NCBI GenBank assembly: GCA_907165065.1
Contig: OU015524.1
Coordinates: 56,957,295-57,021,294, forward strand
Direction: 5' to 3'
DNA: 64,000 nucleotides
Origin: Caprimulgus europaeus
Taxonomy: Eukaryota; Chordata; Aves; Caprimulgiformes; Caprimulgidae
Shown: in pieces, positions 12,162 to 26,140 of the stretch
How positions within the stretch are numbered: position 1 is the stretch's first letter
Layout of the letters: every line of letters begins with the position of its first letter
Position numbers and translations under genes: made by a program
The notes under the pieces: model-generated
What the model was told of the DNA's origin: nothing
Seen by the model: the letters and a program-made list of their open reading frames with translations, nothing else
The model's database searches: none

Positions 12162-12587
12162 TTAAAGCATGTCCCCAAGTACCACATCTACACATCCTAT
12201 ACTTACCTCCAGGGATGGGGACTCCATCACTTCCCTGGGCAGACTCTTCCGATACTTGACAACTCCTTCAGTGAAGAATTTTTTCCTAATATCCAACCTA
12301 AACCTCCCCTGGTGCAACTTAAGGCCATTCCCTCTTGTCCTATCACTTGTTATTTGGGAGAAGAGACCAACACCCTCCTCGCTACAACCTCCTGTCGGGT
12401 AGTTGTAGAGAACAACAACGTCTCCCCTCAGCCTCCTCTTCTCCAGACTAAACAATCCCAGTTCCCTCAGCTGCTCCTCATAAGACTTGCGCTCCAGCCC
12501 CTTCACCAGCTTCATTGACTTTCTTTGCACATGCAACTCAAATGTTCTTCTTGTAGTGAGGGGCCCAAAACTGAACACAGCACTCAA
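12162..12587 (-). pseudogene. CR1 ORF2 fragment: C-terminal domain
   Basis: The frame encodes the characteristic ORF2 tail with [17 protein letters not shown] in the middle third and [11 protein letters not shown] toward the end. The usual HWNRLPREV motif appears in altered form ([10 protein letters not shown]). It is 141 residues from the first start in frame. The preceding ORF2 sequence continues in another frame at 12597-12854. Confidence 0.9.
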
Positions 12588-12596
12588 GGTGCGGCC

Positions 12597-12854
12597 TCAC
12601 TGGTGCCGAGTACAGCGGACAATCACTCCCCTACTCCTGCTGGCCACACTGTTCCTGATACAGGCCGGGATGCCATCGGCCTTCTTGGCCACCTGAGAAC
12701 ACTGCTGACTCATGTTCAGCTGGCTGTTGACCAACACCCCCAGGTCCTTTTCTGCCAGGCAGATTTCCAGCCACTCCTCCCCAAGCCTGTAGCGTTGCAT
12801 GGGGTTGTTGTGACCCAAGTGCAGGACACAGCACTTGGCCTTGTTAAACCTCAT
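12597..12854 (-). pseudogene. CR1 ORF2 fragment upstream of the C-terminal domain
   Basis: This 85-residue frame contains [14 protein letters not shown], then [19 protein letters not shown] and LNMSQQC, which together are the conserved CR1 stretch between the reverse transcriptase core and the C-terminal tail. It is out of frame with 12162-12587, so a frameshift separates them. Confidence 0.9.
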
Positions 12855-12950
12855 ACAATTTACCTTGGCCCATCAATCCAGCCTGTCCAGATCCCTTTGC
12901 AGAGCCTTCCTACCCTCAAGCAGATCAACACTCCCGCCCAGCTTGGTCAT

Positions 12951-15900
12951 CTGCACCAATGAAGTCTCTGTTTACATTCCAGCTTTTAACTGAATTATTT
13001 TTAAGTGCAAATGCATGTGAGCTCTAAGCCTTTCAACATCTCAATGAGCTTCAGCTCGCCCATCAAGTCTTCTGTGACAGTTTGACAACAGGAGTAACAG
13101 AGCAACACAGGGGAATGGCAGATGCCATATTAAGCAAAGACAAAATATAAACCCCTACAGTAATCTCAGCTGTCTAAAATAACATGCTGAAAAGAAACTA
13201 GAGTACTTTTAGGGTTTTTTTGATAGGAATTTCTTTAGCAGCTACCCCTGTACTATCTGATTGCTCCATTCAATAGTCCTTCCCTTGCTCTCTTTCTGCT
13301 TTGCCCTAGCCTTATCTTAGGGCTGCAGAGTCCTCACAAACATCAGGAGCATTATTATTATCTGCAGTTTCCTGGGTGCAGCGTAACATGTGATCCAAGA
13401 ACATCCTTCCTCTCCACTTCCTATCTCCATAGATAACAGCATTCTGCAGAATTCACTTCAGTTACTATTCAGTGCTTTCAGAACCCCCTGCTTTTTCCTT
13501 TGCTGGGAGCTGGAGACTGCTGGTGTGTGTAACTTAGTGTGATTCCTTTTGATTTTATGAATTACCTGCTGGCTGTGCTGTGCACAGTTCTTGCATGGTA
13601 GGGAAAAAAAATAAGAACTCACTCACATGTAATATAAGAGAGTAACTGAGCATGGCAGCTTGGAAATGGCTTGATTTTTATCGGGGAAATAAGCGTTCCA
13701 TGTGTCATTCCTTTTAAGGCTTTTCCTTAGGAATAGATATTATACTCTATAATATATGTATATATAATACCTTTGAGGACAAATAGTTGCTATTTAGTTC
13801 CAGATGGAAATTTTCAAAGCTCTTAAGTAGATTATGTTCCCAAATTCACTGCAAGGTAGGTAAGCAACATGAATCTCACCACCTTTTTACTCTTTGTCTG
13901 CTGTGTGCTCACTGACTCAGGGAGACATGGGCTGTAGCTATACTAATAAATTAATGGCCAGCACCACTCTCTGGACTGAAGCCAACTGTGTCCCTGTTCT
14001 TAAGCTCTCCTGCCCTCCGAAACAGGATGGCTGCACCCAAAATGCCTACAGGGAGTAGTACTTGGCCTACCCTAACTGTGCCCAGAGATAGTTTGGGAAG
14101 TAAAACTGTGATGATCATGGCTCAAACAATTTAACAAATTCAAGCTCAAGTCCCAGCAACGAACCGCAGCCAGGTGTTCCTCGCCACTGTTCAGCTTAGC
14201 CATATAGATATAGCCAGAGAGAGCTTGTGCCACAAGACAGAGCACAACTCCTGAATCCCAGTTCTTCTCTCCATGGCCTGAGACTTCAGGTCCCATGTAG
14301 ATTTTAGAACATCATTGCTGTATGCTGCGGACCTTGGTGTCTACTCAGAGCCAGGGAAGTGAAACTTAGGAAAAGAGAGTGAGCCAAACTATGGTGCCAC
14401 ATAACTAACAAGATGCATGCATGTGGCTTTAGCTATCAGTTAGTTAGATTTTTCTTGTACTTAAGCAGCTAAATTCACCATCACTAATACATAAAAAGGC
14501 CATTGTGTTGACACATTTTCAGGAAAAGTCTAAGTGTGACTGTTGAGTCACATTCCACTTATATTTCTATATAGCTCTTGCACAGTGCTCCTACTCTACG
14601 CAGAACTTCCATGATTAGTCATTCAATTCAAACTAATTACCATGGCAAGAGAAGTTTTCTGAGTGCTTGCAGAGAAAGCAATGACTTCTCATGGGCTGTT
14701 TGCTGTCATGACATTTCAGGAGAGACAACAAAACATACAGAAAAGAGGAAGAAGGGACAGACTGTAAGGAAACAGAACTAGGGAAATATTTTGATTGCAG
14801 AGGAAGTTGGCTAGTCAAAGGGTCCTTATCTGTGTACAGTACTGTTCATTTTCCAGTTACTTTTGGGTGCTGGGTATTGGATATTGGATAGAAAGACAAT
14901 GGTGAAGAAGGCTTCCTAGCAGGCAGGACTGTTTTCATGGCCCATTAAGCTGTTGCAGAATAACCGTAACGAGTGCATTAAATCAGTACCTTCAGCAAAG
15001 CTCTGAAAGGCAGAGTTGCATCCTCACATGTATGTATTTCACACACTTACACCTCGCCCTTTGCGTTAAAGGCATTTGTGCATGTGATTTCCTTGTACAG
15101 AAGAGTCTATATTAAGCACGCACTGAGCCAAGGGAAGGGCAGCAATATTGCAAGTCAGCACAGGGGAACCTCAGCAGGCAAGGGAGACTTTGAACTTCCA
15201 GCAGCCATTTCAAGTCAGAATTATGAAAAAAATAAAGACTTTGGACACACCTTATGCAGTTTCACAAGGTGAGAGAATGGGCAAGGTATCTAATACATGC
15301 ACAATCATGCCAACACATTTCTCTACCACCATGATTCAAATGTCCCAAGGTCAGTAATGCTAGATATCAGTTTCTCTCCACACCATTTCTGAGTTAGCTC
15401 CATCTCCATCGAATCACACATCAGCATGATTTCTTTATAGCGGTTATGGGGGTAAATTAAGCATTTGGGAAGGACCTTCCCTGTTGTTGATGTGGCAAAA
15501 ACCTTTCTCAGAAATCTATTGTGTGATCACAAAATGCACTCAAATCTTGGGGACCTTTATTTGTAGGTAGCTGGAGCTTAGATAACACTTTGCAACACCA
15601 TCATCTTGAGGTTTGGAAAAATCCCAATCACTTAGGCTCAGTAACTGTATTTGTAAAGAAATGTTGATTGTATTCACCTAGTAGCTTCAAGAGTGTCATG
15701 ACAACTGGTTATTCAATGTTTGCAGAAGGATCTGATAATGAAATACACTCCAGGCTGCTTGTGTCCTGTGCATACAGCATTAGATTATCTTAATACAGCA
15801 TTAAAAGGCTGCCTATCCCCAGGGACTGTTCCCCCTAGATGTAATGCACACCTGTAAAATGAATGCCCAGAAAGCACAATTAGACTCCATGGTTTTTATA

Positions 15901-16280
15901 ACTGCCTGGAAAGCACGTGGTCCCTCCACCAGTGAGAAAAAAAACCTCTCAGTAGGCAGAAATAATTAGGGGTGTCTTATATTTGTTTCCTACTCCTTGG
16001 CATCTCCTACCATTTGTGTTTTATCTCCAGAAATACTCAGAGGCTGTGGCTGGGGTCTTCTGGAGACAAAACTCTCCAGCCTTTGCTGTTCTCACTTCAG
16101 AGACTACCCTTGAGGAGGCTGGTGCTGACACACTTGGCATTTCAGGTGTTGCTTCAAGCTGCCCCCTGTCAAACCAAACTTTGCTCACATGTGGAAAATG
16201 TGTTCAGACCAGTTCACTCCTCTTGAATCTATTCAGAGCCACATGGAGGGAGGTTCTTGAAAAAAAACCCAACATCCAAC
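12951..16280. other. Noncoding stretch, nothing recognised
   Basis: No gene, RNA or dated repeat was recognised. A short AT microsatellite-like run lies at about 13738-13770 (ATATATGTATATATAATA). Confidence 0.5.
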
Positions 16281-16355
16281 ATATATTAATATTTATATAT
16301 GTATCTTAGTAGTTATATATCTTAATATTTATATATTTATATATGTAATTATTAA
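16281..16355. repeat. AT-rich imperfect tandem repeat
   Basis: The segment repeats variants of ATTTATATATGTAT and TTATATATCTTAATA about four times. It is a simple AT minisatellite-like tract and is likely polymorphic. Confidence 0.7.
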
Positions 16356-19300
16356 CAATCCTCTTGAGAACTGAACAGAAGGAAACCTAACTTTTATAAT
16401 GAAGTGAGTAACATACACTCATGTGACAGATAGTTTATTTTCACTATGTGAGTCTGAGAGAGGGGAGAAAAAAAAAAAGCAAAAACCCCGAGGGGACTGA
16501 ACTGCTCCTGGGTTTTGAACTCAAGCCAATGTATAATATTTAAAGCTGGTGGTTTTGAAGAGCTTCCAAAGCACATACAAGATGGAAAATGAAATATGCA
16601 GTCAAATCTTGACAGGTTTATTCAACAAATACAGTTACTAACTGCAGTGGTGAGGCTGTGGTCCATAGCGAGGAGGATTTTGCTGGAATTCTGCAAGGAA
16701 ATTAATCTAAAGGGGCTGGAGGAGAGAAATTGCCTGTCCTAGTGGGTTATTTTCTGGATCTCTGCTGTACCCTCCCTTATAAACTTATGTTGCATTTTTC
16801 TACATCATTGCCACTTCTCAACAGTATGAACAGCGCCTTGTTGTGTTTCCATCACCTCCATATCACTGTATTCCTAGCAGCTCCCTCAAGGCAGTTCTCC
16901 ACTCTCTCCAGCATCTTCCCAGGTCTTCTAGACCTTTACTTATCACAGCAGCTGAGCAGAAAGCAGTGTGTTTTGTGGCTTTTCCAGAAGCCATGCAGAA
17001 ATTGCTGTTTAGGCAGCCACCTACATTAGTGCTAACTGGCCAACTGTTTCTCCTAAATCCCTTCAGAGCAAACAAACCAAATGGTGATGACTGCCTTTCA
17101 ATCACTAACAGCATTAATGTGGCCACTTCTCTGCCTCCTTAACAGATGTACACTAAATGGGGGCAACTTTTATATCTCTTTTGCTACATATGTTTGAAAC
17201 TGATTAAAGTTCAAAAGGTATTGCAGGTAGCAGGACTGATGACAAGGAAAACTGATGGACAGGCAGACAGACAGCAGTTCACATAAGTCTTGTTTCCATA
17301 GGAACCAGACTGAAAGCAAATTAGAAATGTTAAAAAAACCACCCTTCTTGCTTGTGCTTTGTGGTTAACAGATCTAGTTTTTATGCTGTTGTTGCTATGG
17401 GTTCATTGTTGCTGTGTACTTCAAAATATCATAGTACCAAAAAGGGTTAGTGCCAAGAGATAAGATGTAGGTCTGTTTTCACATCAACTTCCATACAGTC
17501 CAAGGGATATGATGCTATGCTGTAATTAATACTGACTTCAAACCCTTCAATCTTAAATTAACATGCTCAACTGACTTGTGGTTAAGAGAAAGACAAGGAA
17601 TGTGTGCTGGTCAGCCCCGGCCCGTGAGAACCACCAGCAGGATACAGTCCTGCTAAATCCAGAATTTTTTTTTACTCAGCATCATCTTTCTGCAGTCCAC
17701 TCTTCCTCCCTGCTTCCGAAAAGGAGCAAAGAGGAGGCCAAGTTTTCCTCTCATTCACACAGTCCAGACTGATAAGTAAAACACACCCCACACAGACTTG
17801 TCCTTGCTTTGTTTTCTGTCTCCAAAAGCAGTGTTTGCTTGCCTTTAGCCCTCCCTCTCTCTGGCCATTCATGGTACTTATCCAATGTCCCTCTGGGTAT
17901 GCTTGATGCTCACCAAGCTGTGGGTGGAGCACCATGGCAGGGACCCACCTTCTCACCACTCAGCCCTCAAATTGGCCTGAAATACTCGCTCAGCCTTGAG
18001 GTAGCTCCGCTGGAATGTCAAAGACATAGTAGTAATGTTCATTTCTACCATTTCAGGAGAACAAGTAAACTCTTGCCTTGTGACAGTGTTGATCTTTACG
18101 GTAAGAGGACAAAAACTTACTTCTCTCAAAGGAAATTATTTCAGATCCTTCTCTCAGAGGAGGGATATGTTTGCTGTCTATGAATATTTGAGAATGAAAA
18201 CACCAGAAAAGAAATTTAATTTAGAATATATTACTTAGTCAAGAAGAAATAAATATGAACTGGTGCCTGTAACCTGGTTATTCAATGGTTTCTAGACAGA
18301 GGAATGAGGTAGTGAATAATTAGAACAGCAGAGGAGAAAAAAAACTGGTAAATTAAGCCCAGTGAACGTAAGGGGAAGAAAAAGGCAGCTGCCTACCAAA
18401 GGTCTGTGTCTGATGACCTAGCAGTATCTTCCTTCTTAAACTCTAGGGGACTGCTCTCATACCAACTCCTCCTCCTGAGACTCAGATATTGAAGGTGCAA
18501 TTAGCTGGCAAGTGTGGGTTGGGAGTCATTCCGCATAAAATTACTCCCTGCATGTGGAGACTGATGTGCAAGAAGGATCACAATGTCACCTAACACAAGT
18601 GGTCAGTGCCATGAACTGTCATCTCTGCCATGTTCACAGGGCCTTCATTTGTGGTCCTAAGTGTGTTCCACTGTTGCTGCTCAGGATGTGCTCCAATTAC
18701 AGCACTGGCCGTGGCTTCCAGCTTGCTACTACTTTCCTACCAAACACTCCTCTTTGGACCCACTGTCAGCCTTCATTTTCCACCAGCTCCTTCCTCTAGG
18801 AAGTTCTTATGCAAGGACTCCATCATACTTTCCACCAGAATCAACCACACGCCCCCCTCTCCCTCTCAAAATCGAAAGGAAATAGGTACTCAGGTTTCAC
18901 GGCGATGAAAATCCCTATAAAAACCCTAAGAAGGAAGGGAAACAACTAAACCAGCCAGTCTGTCTTTTGCCAGCCTTCAAAAGGCCCAAAACACCATCTA
19001 AAATGGAGGACTAGGAAAATTTGCTCTCTGCCTTAGTTCTGGATTGCCTGGTGTACATGAGTAAAAGTCAGGATCATAGGTCACACACAACTAGACCCTT
19101 GTTGTGCTCCATGATTGCTTGTCCTGCAAAGCAACAGCACAGACTAGCACAAGCCTTTTAAAGGCTCTGTTCCTCATCAGGATTTAATTATGAAAAATCT
19201 GCCTGCTGCAAAAACTTGTGGTCTGGGATTCAGTGGTACAGGCTTATTATGTAAAAGGATAGCAGCCTGTCTCTCAGACATGTAATGCTGACCCTTTTTC

Positions 19301-19538
19301 TCTGCTCAAGCAGTCTTCTGGAGCAACTGCTGGCAAACGGAAGAAATAAGTCACTGCCGGACAGCTCCATGAGTCCAAATGCTACAGTACATAGGAAAGA
19401 GCAATAGCATAATTTTCCTGTTCCAGGAAGAAGTTCAGTCATGTATACTGGGTTAAGCTAGGACACACAACATACCTGGAAGTCCTTTAATCTGTGCAGT
19501 CTTGTATCTCTCAACCTATGTCTATACCTGGCCAGGGT
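16356..19538. other. Noncoding stretch with one splice-site pair
   Basis: There is no recognised gene or repeat. A good acceptor (CTACCATTTCAG ending at 18057) and donor (ACG|GTAAGA at 18102) bracket 44 bases left of the CpG island. I keep it mainly as a measure of how often such pairs arise by chance. A chance open frame of 124 codons covers 17809-18183. Confidence 0.45.
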
Positions 19539-19598
19539 GTTTTGGTTTGGGTTTGGTTTTTTTTTGTTGTTTTTGTTTGTTTGGTTGGTTGGTTTTTT
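19539..19598 (+). repeat. T/G-rich simple repeat
   Basis: The sequence is built of TTTGGT, GTTTTTG and GGTT units with a T run in the middle. It is low-complexity DNA. Confidence 0.75.
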
Positions 19599-22500
19599 AC
19601 TTTTCTACATAACCATTAGGTTTTGAGATGCACATAGCCTTCTCCTTCACATGTACAAGTGGTCAGAGTTTGCATGACACTTTTCCTACTTCTTTGCATT
19701 TAATGTGTGTGTTAGCAAACTGTTCAAAGACAGTTAGTGCTTGTACGCCTCCAAAGAAACCCTATGTGTGTGCACCAAAGCTTATGTTGGCAGTTCAGGC
19801 CCAGACTCCAGATGACATCTTGGTTCAGAATAACACGTAGGCACATGCCTTGGTCTATTAAAACCTGGAACCTAATTAGAACACACCCTTTTTTTCAAAC
19901 CAGCAATGAATCAGTGTCAAAACACCAAGTCACAACTGCCTGGCTCTTCCATGACTGTGAATGCTGGGATAGACAGGAAGAGGGGATGAAAACCATGGAA
20001 ATTAGTGGTAATATACATTTTTACACTGCCCCAAAGTTCATGCCAAAAATCTGGGCCACATAGTATTGATTTTATGAAGAAAGGAGACCTTGTTCTAGTC
20101 AGTTTACAAAGCCATGTCTATATAAAGAAAGATATTTTAAAGAAAGTATTGATTATGCATTTTAAACTAGTATGTTAAAAATGCTTGGCACCTATTGAGG
20201 ACTCAAAGGAAAACTAATCTGCAACATTAGTCATGACATTGCTTATACGCTTTCTTTACAGACAACAAATACAGCTCTGTAATTGCAATGAAGAAAGTAC
20301 ACAAGCAAAAGTTACTTTAAATGGGATGCTTGTTTTATAAAGTATATAAAAAAATCATCTTACTGTATACTAAATCTGCCCCCTCATTTCATTTTGAGTC
20401 ATCTGTTGCTACCAAGAGAGAAAGGGGTGATTACCCTTTTCTTTTTCCTAGCAGTAAGGAGATAATGAATTCACAAGAGAACTGCATTTATATACTGCCC
20501 ACTTTAACAACAGGAATGAGTAGAGGAGAAGAAAAGACCAGAATGAGTGCAGAAATTAAATGCTGACACCTAAACTAAGCAATGGAGAGCACAGTCCCTT
20601 TCAGGAGCAGTCTTGCAGGTTGGCATGTGTTAATACAATAAGGCAAGTGGAGAGTCTGTAAACACCCTGCCCTGGAAGATAAGATATGTTGTGCCTGTGA
20701 TATCTTTTATACCAGTGATGGTATCAGTGCCAGGAGAAACGCTGGTCTCGTTTTTTGGTTAGGAGAGAGGGGTTGTGTCAGCAGTCCTGGCAGTTCTGCC
20801 ACTTCTGGCTTGAAAAATGATAATGTCAAAATGTGATAAAAGCTTGAGAAAGACTTTGATATGGAGTCCCACCAGTCATCTCCCCATCAATGTTTTGAGA
20901 ACGCAAGTATGTGCTAAAACCCAAAGTTCTGGCATCTTGAAGTGAAATTGGTATCTTTAAGTGGCATTAGCTTCTCAAAGGAGCTGAGGGACCCACCTTT
21001 ACCTCGCACACAGGGACCTTTTAAAAGAGTTTTTGGAAACTGTGGAATTAGGCATGACTCTGTGTTTTCCAGAGGCTGCCATATCCTTATCTTCCCCCTC
21101 CATTGGGGCATAACAGGGCAAACAGCCTTCACCAGAGGATGCACTCACCTAACAGTCATTTCTGAAAATCAAAATGGTCCTCTTTGGGCTTAAGATGAAT
21201 CTGATTTGATTCAATATTAAACTAATATAAAGGCCTTACAGGCTTCAGGCCAGGGCTTCTGAAGGTGATTTGGCATGCCAGAAAAATGCTAGAATCTAAT
21301 CGACCTTGGTTTGTTGAAAACTTTGGCCAGGGTATTTTCTGTGCTGGGGACCCGACAGGCTTGGCAAAGCTCTCCTACCTGAGGGAGGGCATGGGGTTCG
21401 GGGGTGTTGGGCAGGGGAGTCCCTGGGAAGCTCCAGGTAAGGCACGCTTCACTCTGCGCTGTTCTCCAACTTTCCTGGCTGGTGCAAGGGCTAAAGGACA
21501 GAGAAAATATTTTTGTTCTTGTATTGTTTGCACACATTAACAGCCAGGGGCACTGAAATACAGGAACAGTGAGAAGCTCAGCCGCGTGCGCAGCAGGGTG
21601 AGTGCAGGGGAGGAGGGGTCATGCTTGCAGCAACCGCAAGAGATCCTAGATGAAGTTCAGCAGAAATTAGCCTGTGTGCGGATTATTTTAAAGAGCACAA
21701 CACCATTGTTTTCATTTGCACTGTCAATACAAAGAAGTGGCTTTGTCTTGCAGTTACATAGTGCCACACACCTAGTCACATGGAAAATATTCAGCGAGAA
21801 TAATGCCACAGCCATGAGCCTTGCTTGAGGTCAGTCTCACATGGGGGCATGAATGAGAGAGGTTTAGGATCTTTGCTGCTCATTATCTCTTCAAGCCCAT
21901 CAGCTTCCTCTTTCCATTCTAGTTGTTTCTGCTGTTTTTGAAGTGAAAAAGCTGCAAAACAGCTCTCTATTTTTAGATCTTTTTGTTTAAAGACGGATAC
22001 CTTTAGTTCTTGACATCTTGACATCTTAAATTAAACTACTTCAGGTATTGAACAACACATAACATCTCTTCTCATAATTAAAAACTGCTCAGTGAGTGGG
22101 CCAATCTTTGCTTTTTTTTTTTTCTCTCAAATCATCTCAGCTCAATTTCTGAGTGACATCAGGTCTGCAGATGTTACTCAGTAGGTGTCACCTAGCCCAC
22201 AGCTAGTCCCTTTCCACCCACTGGTGGGTAGTGTGGGTTTTGGACATGCTTTGAATGGCTTTGCAGAGAGCTTCTGGCTGGTAAAGCCCAGTCCCACTAA
22301 TGTCAATGAGACCAGTGCAGGCTTCAGACAGGTCTCCCAGATGCTGAGCATGGCTCTCGTGGAACTGTTACCAAAGCTTTATCTCTTCATCTGTTTCCTC
22401 TGTATATCAAATTGTATCAAATATTTAATTTTATCTTTCTGGATGTTTTCATAATTTATTTTTGAAATTGCATTTTTCCTTAGAAGTTTCAATGCATAAG

Positions 22501-23018
22501 CTCAAAATATTGACATACGTGTATATTTGTATCTTTATATAATATAGATACAGAGAGTGATAAATAAGTTTTTATAATTTGTTTTTGACGGGGAAAAATA
22601 CAAAGAGGAGGAAGATTTTAGATCAACAAATTGGAAGTTACAAAGGAATTAATATAACATCCCATACACACACATTTGTGTTTTGAAGATGATCCTTTGC
22701 TTAGGAATTTTTAAAGTGCTCTGTCAGCTTTGGCTATCTCATCTCTTAATATTTTTAAAATATTTTGAGACTGAATATATGTTTGGAGCAAATAATTCTG
22801 AAATTACAGTTCTGTGGGGTTGGTAAAGTTACTTGTCCTTTGTAATGGTTTTATTAGTGTGGCTGATTTTGTTTATGTGCCAGCATCCTCAACAATTCCA
22901 ACGCAACTTTCTAAAGTACCTTTGTTAATGCAGATGCATAAGGGCCAGCCGGTAGAGGGGGCACAGAAGCCAAAACGTTGATTTGGTTATGTATCAGAGA
23001 TAGGCACTTTTCCCTAAA
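19599..23018. other. Noncoding stretch, one ancient-repeat scrap
   Basis: No gene was recognised. A 12-base T tract lies at 22112-22123. The words CCCACTAATGTCAATGAGA at about 22293-22311 resemble the dispersed amniote motif 'cccattgacttcaatggga'; see the separate observation on these motifs. Confidence 0.45.
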
Positions 23019-23053
23019 TGTGTTTGTGTGTGTGTGTGCATGTGTGTGCATGC
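23019..23053 (+). repeat. (TG)n microsatellite, interrupted
   Basis: TGTGTTTGTGTGTGTGTGTG is followed by CATGTGTGTGCATG. It is a standard dinucleotide microsatellite and probably length-variable. Confidence 0.9.
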
Positions 23054-26000
23054 AAAGAGTAGAAGAGAAACATTTTCATATTCTTTAATTTACCTTTACT
23101 AATTTACCCTCAGTGAAAACATGTTCTGTCTTAATTACAGACAAATACTCTCGGAGACTGTGTTTCATTAACTATGTTGAAAGAAAGTGTATTTGCAGAG
23201 GATACATAGCCCTGGCCATTTGATGATTTGCATCACGTATACAATTTTCCAAAAACAGAGCTAGAAATTGTCTGCACGCTTCCATACTGTATTGGTGAGA
23301 AGAGCAGGTGGGATAGAAGGGATCCCAAATAGTTAAGGAGCCCCAGGCTCCTGACTGGCAGATGAGTCTACCATGAGTTTATGAGTTGAAATTTAGGGAG
23401 TAGTCAGCTCCAGAAGCTGTACCCCTTTTGCTGGGGATGCAGGAGTTGATGACCAGCCACCATGGCTGGATGGGACAAGGATCTCTGCCAGTGAGCAGAG
23501 AACAAAAGTAAAGCAGATGCCCAGAAGCCAGACATGCAGGGAGGTCAGGAGGGGACAGGTAAAGGATTTCATTACTTAAAAGGGAGGGAGAGACACTTGG
23601 AGGACAAGCAGGAACACCAACCACCGAGAGAAAATCCACACAAACACTGACCCAGTCAGACACACTGCTCCACAGTAAACCAAAGAGAGGAGGATTAAAG
23701 TTGTTAAGATGGAAGAAACTTCTAATGCAAGGGTTCCTTGAGGGGGAAAGCCAAGGAATACAGGGGGAAAGGGGGGAACAGAAAATTCTTATAAAAATAG
23801 CACTTTATTGTGTACTCTGGGCACCTGGTGTGCACGAAGAGCAGACACAGATGGTGTTCGTTAAAGCCTGCTTAGCCAGGACACCGCCACGTAAAGGCCC
23901 ATCGGAAGTCCATTGGTAATCTCACATGAGAATTAAGCTCTGAACAGTAAACTTTGGGTCCACATAAGGAACCAAACTGCCTTAAAAGACCAGAGTGTTT
24001 CTATCCCTATTTTGATTTTGGCCCATCTCTATATTTTTTCCTGCCAAATTCCCATTTACTTCAACAGATGTTTTGCTTGAGTGAGTCATAAGGCACGGAC
24101 TGGGCCTAAGACTGCAAAACATTGTAATATGTGAGTCTGCAAGGGATATACTATTTTGTGATGTTTTCAAGATTCTTAATGGTGAACTTCAGGGTAAATT
24201 TACAGTATGCAGCGTTTGGTGGTGATACTAGTTTTAAATATTAATCATAGCAGATGAAAGTTTCTGGTATGACCCTTTCTTGTGTCTTTTTTGGTAGGCA
24301 ACTGTTTCAGCACTTTGCAAATGTAAAGATGTTCCTCCCTGGAGTACACTACAAACTGGATTTACTACTCATATGAGTTTACTATAAACATAATCTATTA
24401 CAGTGGAACAAAGGTGTAGGGCTCAGTGGAGCATTAATGCCTCCATCACCACTTTTGCAGTGCTATGAACACCACAGATATTAGTATTTTTTATGACATT
24501 CAGTTTGTTTTTAAATTCCTGGTTCCAGAGGTCATTTGAATATTAGATAACTTCAAGCTTCCATTTCTTTCTAAAAGTAAGTAGTTAGCTCTCAGGTCTG
24601 TGAAAAATAAATTGGAAACACAACCCTAGTATGATCCTGAAAGTTCAAGAGCTAGGTGCTGAGGAACAAATAGTTTTTTAGAGCTTCCATATGACTTTTC
24701 GTATGACTTTCATGTGCTGTATTAAAATACTGCCATTGATTGCTTCCAACAGCTCTCCATGGGTCTGTTCTGCTCCATCTCCTGCTTGGCACATGGAACC
24801 AACACCACAGACACCAGCTGAAAGCCCGTCACTAAAGTCTTTATTGAGGGGTGTTGCACATAGGCAAAGTGCTGCTGTAATTATAGGGATATAAAGGAGA
24901 AAAGCTGTCCTCAGGGAGGGGAAGGTGATCTGGAATAGGGTGAACACCCCAATCCCAAATTAAATGCCTTAACTGTGTAACAGAGACCCCTGTCCACAGA
25001 ACCATTAGTTAAACCAGAACATGGTGCAGATGGCTCCTCTGCATAACATTCCACAGACTCTTTCCAACCTGTGTTGGAAAGTCTGCTCCTTTTTTTCTGA
25101 ATGATTATCTTAAACACAATGAAAAAGCCTAATTTTTGACTGATACTTGGCTGATTTTTTTTTTTTTTTTCACATCATGGAAAATGCTTATGCTCTGAAA
25201 GTTTGCATTTTTCCTCTGCTTCCTTCCATCAGTAGTGAAGACTTCAAGTATATTTCTAGTTCTCTAGACAGTACATCTTGCTTAAATGCTTTCTGCAAGA
25301 TTGGTAGGAGAAACCACACCAGTGGGAGATGCCACTCATTTTAGTTGTAAAACTATTTAGTGCTTTATATTTAAAGAGTCCATAGTCACTGTACAGATTT
25401 CTTAATTAAAATGTCACAATCACCATTGGCTAAACTAGTTTGTAGGTCAAGAGTGCTGTCAGTATCCCTCACTGACAATACATTCAAGCATCCTACTACA
25501 CACAGATAGTTTTTTCTAACAGAAAGCACTCGTTGGCCAGAAGAGGCTCTTCTCTCCTGAGACACTGTGATTCTGATCACTCCACCTCTCACTAGACTAC
25601 AGAAACGGAATTGCAGGCATGAAGCCAGGAGAAAACTCCAGCTAACAACGTATTGTCTAAGAAGCTGAGCTTACCATGAACATGTGTCCTCTGCTTCTCA
25701 CTTCAGCCTCCCATAGTGATTCACTTCCACTCAGTTTTCCTACTCTAATGCAATAGACCTCCCTGCAGACAGGGTACAGCCTGCCTGGTGAGGAGACAAA
25801 GCTTTAAGGGCTGGCTGTGGCACGGACTAGCTGAGGAGAAAAGGACCACCACAATGCTCATCACGCTGCTTTCCATTGCGAACAACATTTTTTGATCTAG
25901 TCTTTTGGTGAGAAATGCGTTGTTCCTATACACTCTTACATTTCTTCTGTTTTGTATGCTGGCTGAGCAATTTGGAGTTGGGCGACTGCCATCAGGTCTC

Positions 26001-26090
26001 GTTGCAGGATTAGACCTCACAGATGCACAGTAGAGCAGATAAATAGGACTTTTAGTAGGTATTTTTTAAACTGAAGATCAGTAAACAAAA
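23054..26090. other. Noncoding stretch, nothing recognised
   Basis: No supported exon or repeat family was seen. A 16-base T tract lies at 25155-25170. Confidence 0.5.
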
Positions 26091-26140
26091 CCAAATCAAA
26101 CCAAACAAAAACTGTCAAGGGAAAAAAAAAAAACAAACCA
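26091..26140 (+). repeat. A-rich simple repeat with AAACC units
   Basis: AAACCAAATCAAACCAAAC is followed by a 12-base A run at 26122-26133. It is low-complexity DNA with no SINE body attached, so it is not a retroposon tail that I can recognise. Confidence 0.65.

Larger units (their letters stand above)
12083..12950 (-). mobile_element. CR1 LINE, 5'-truncated, minus strand
   Basis: The 3' end on the plus strand begins GAATCATAGTATAGTTTG and continues into the CR1 3' untranslated region with the word ATCATCTAGTCCAAC. Leftward reading gives the ORF2 C-terminal half. Similarity stops near 12950, just after the sequence encoding the segment downstream of the FADD box, so the polymerase core is missing. 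I found no target-site duplication. The 3' end differs from the first copy, pointing to a different CR1 subfamily. The frame is interrupted and the copy is dead. Confidence 0.93.

Noticed and set aside
12147-12518. Plus-strand frames over the second CR1
   Set aside because: They are antisense shadows of ORF2.
12083-12950. Search for a target-site duplication around the second CR1
   Set aside because: No repeated word of useful length was found on both sides.
17809-18183. 124-codon plus-strand frame with an internal acceptor/donor pair (18058-18101)
   Set aside because: No family resemblance, and it lies in the stretch left of the island with no other gene signal. It serves as an example of background.
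21439-21465. AAGGCACGCTTCACTCTGCG, at first glance like miR-124
   Set aside because: Only the first eight or nine bases agree with the mature sequence and no flanking hairpin is visible.
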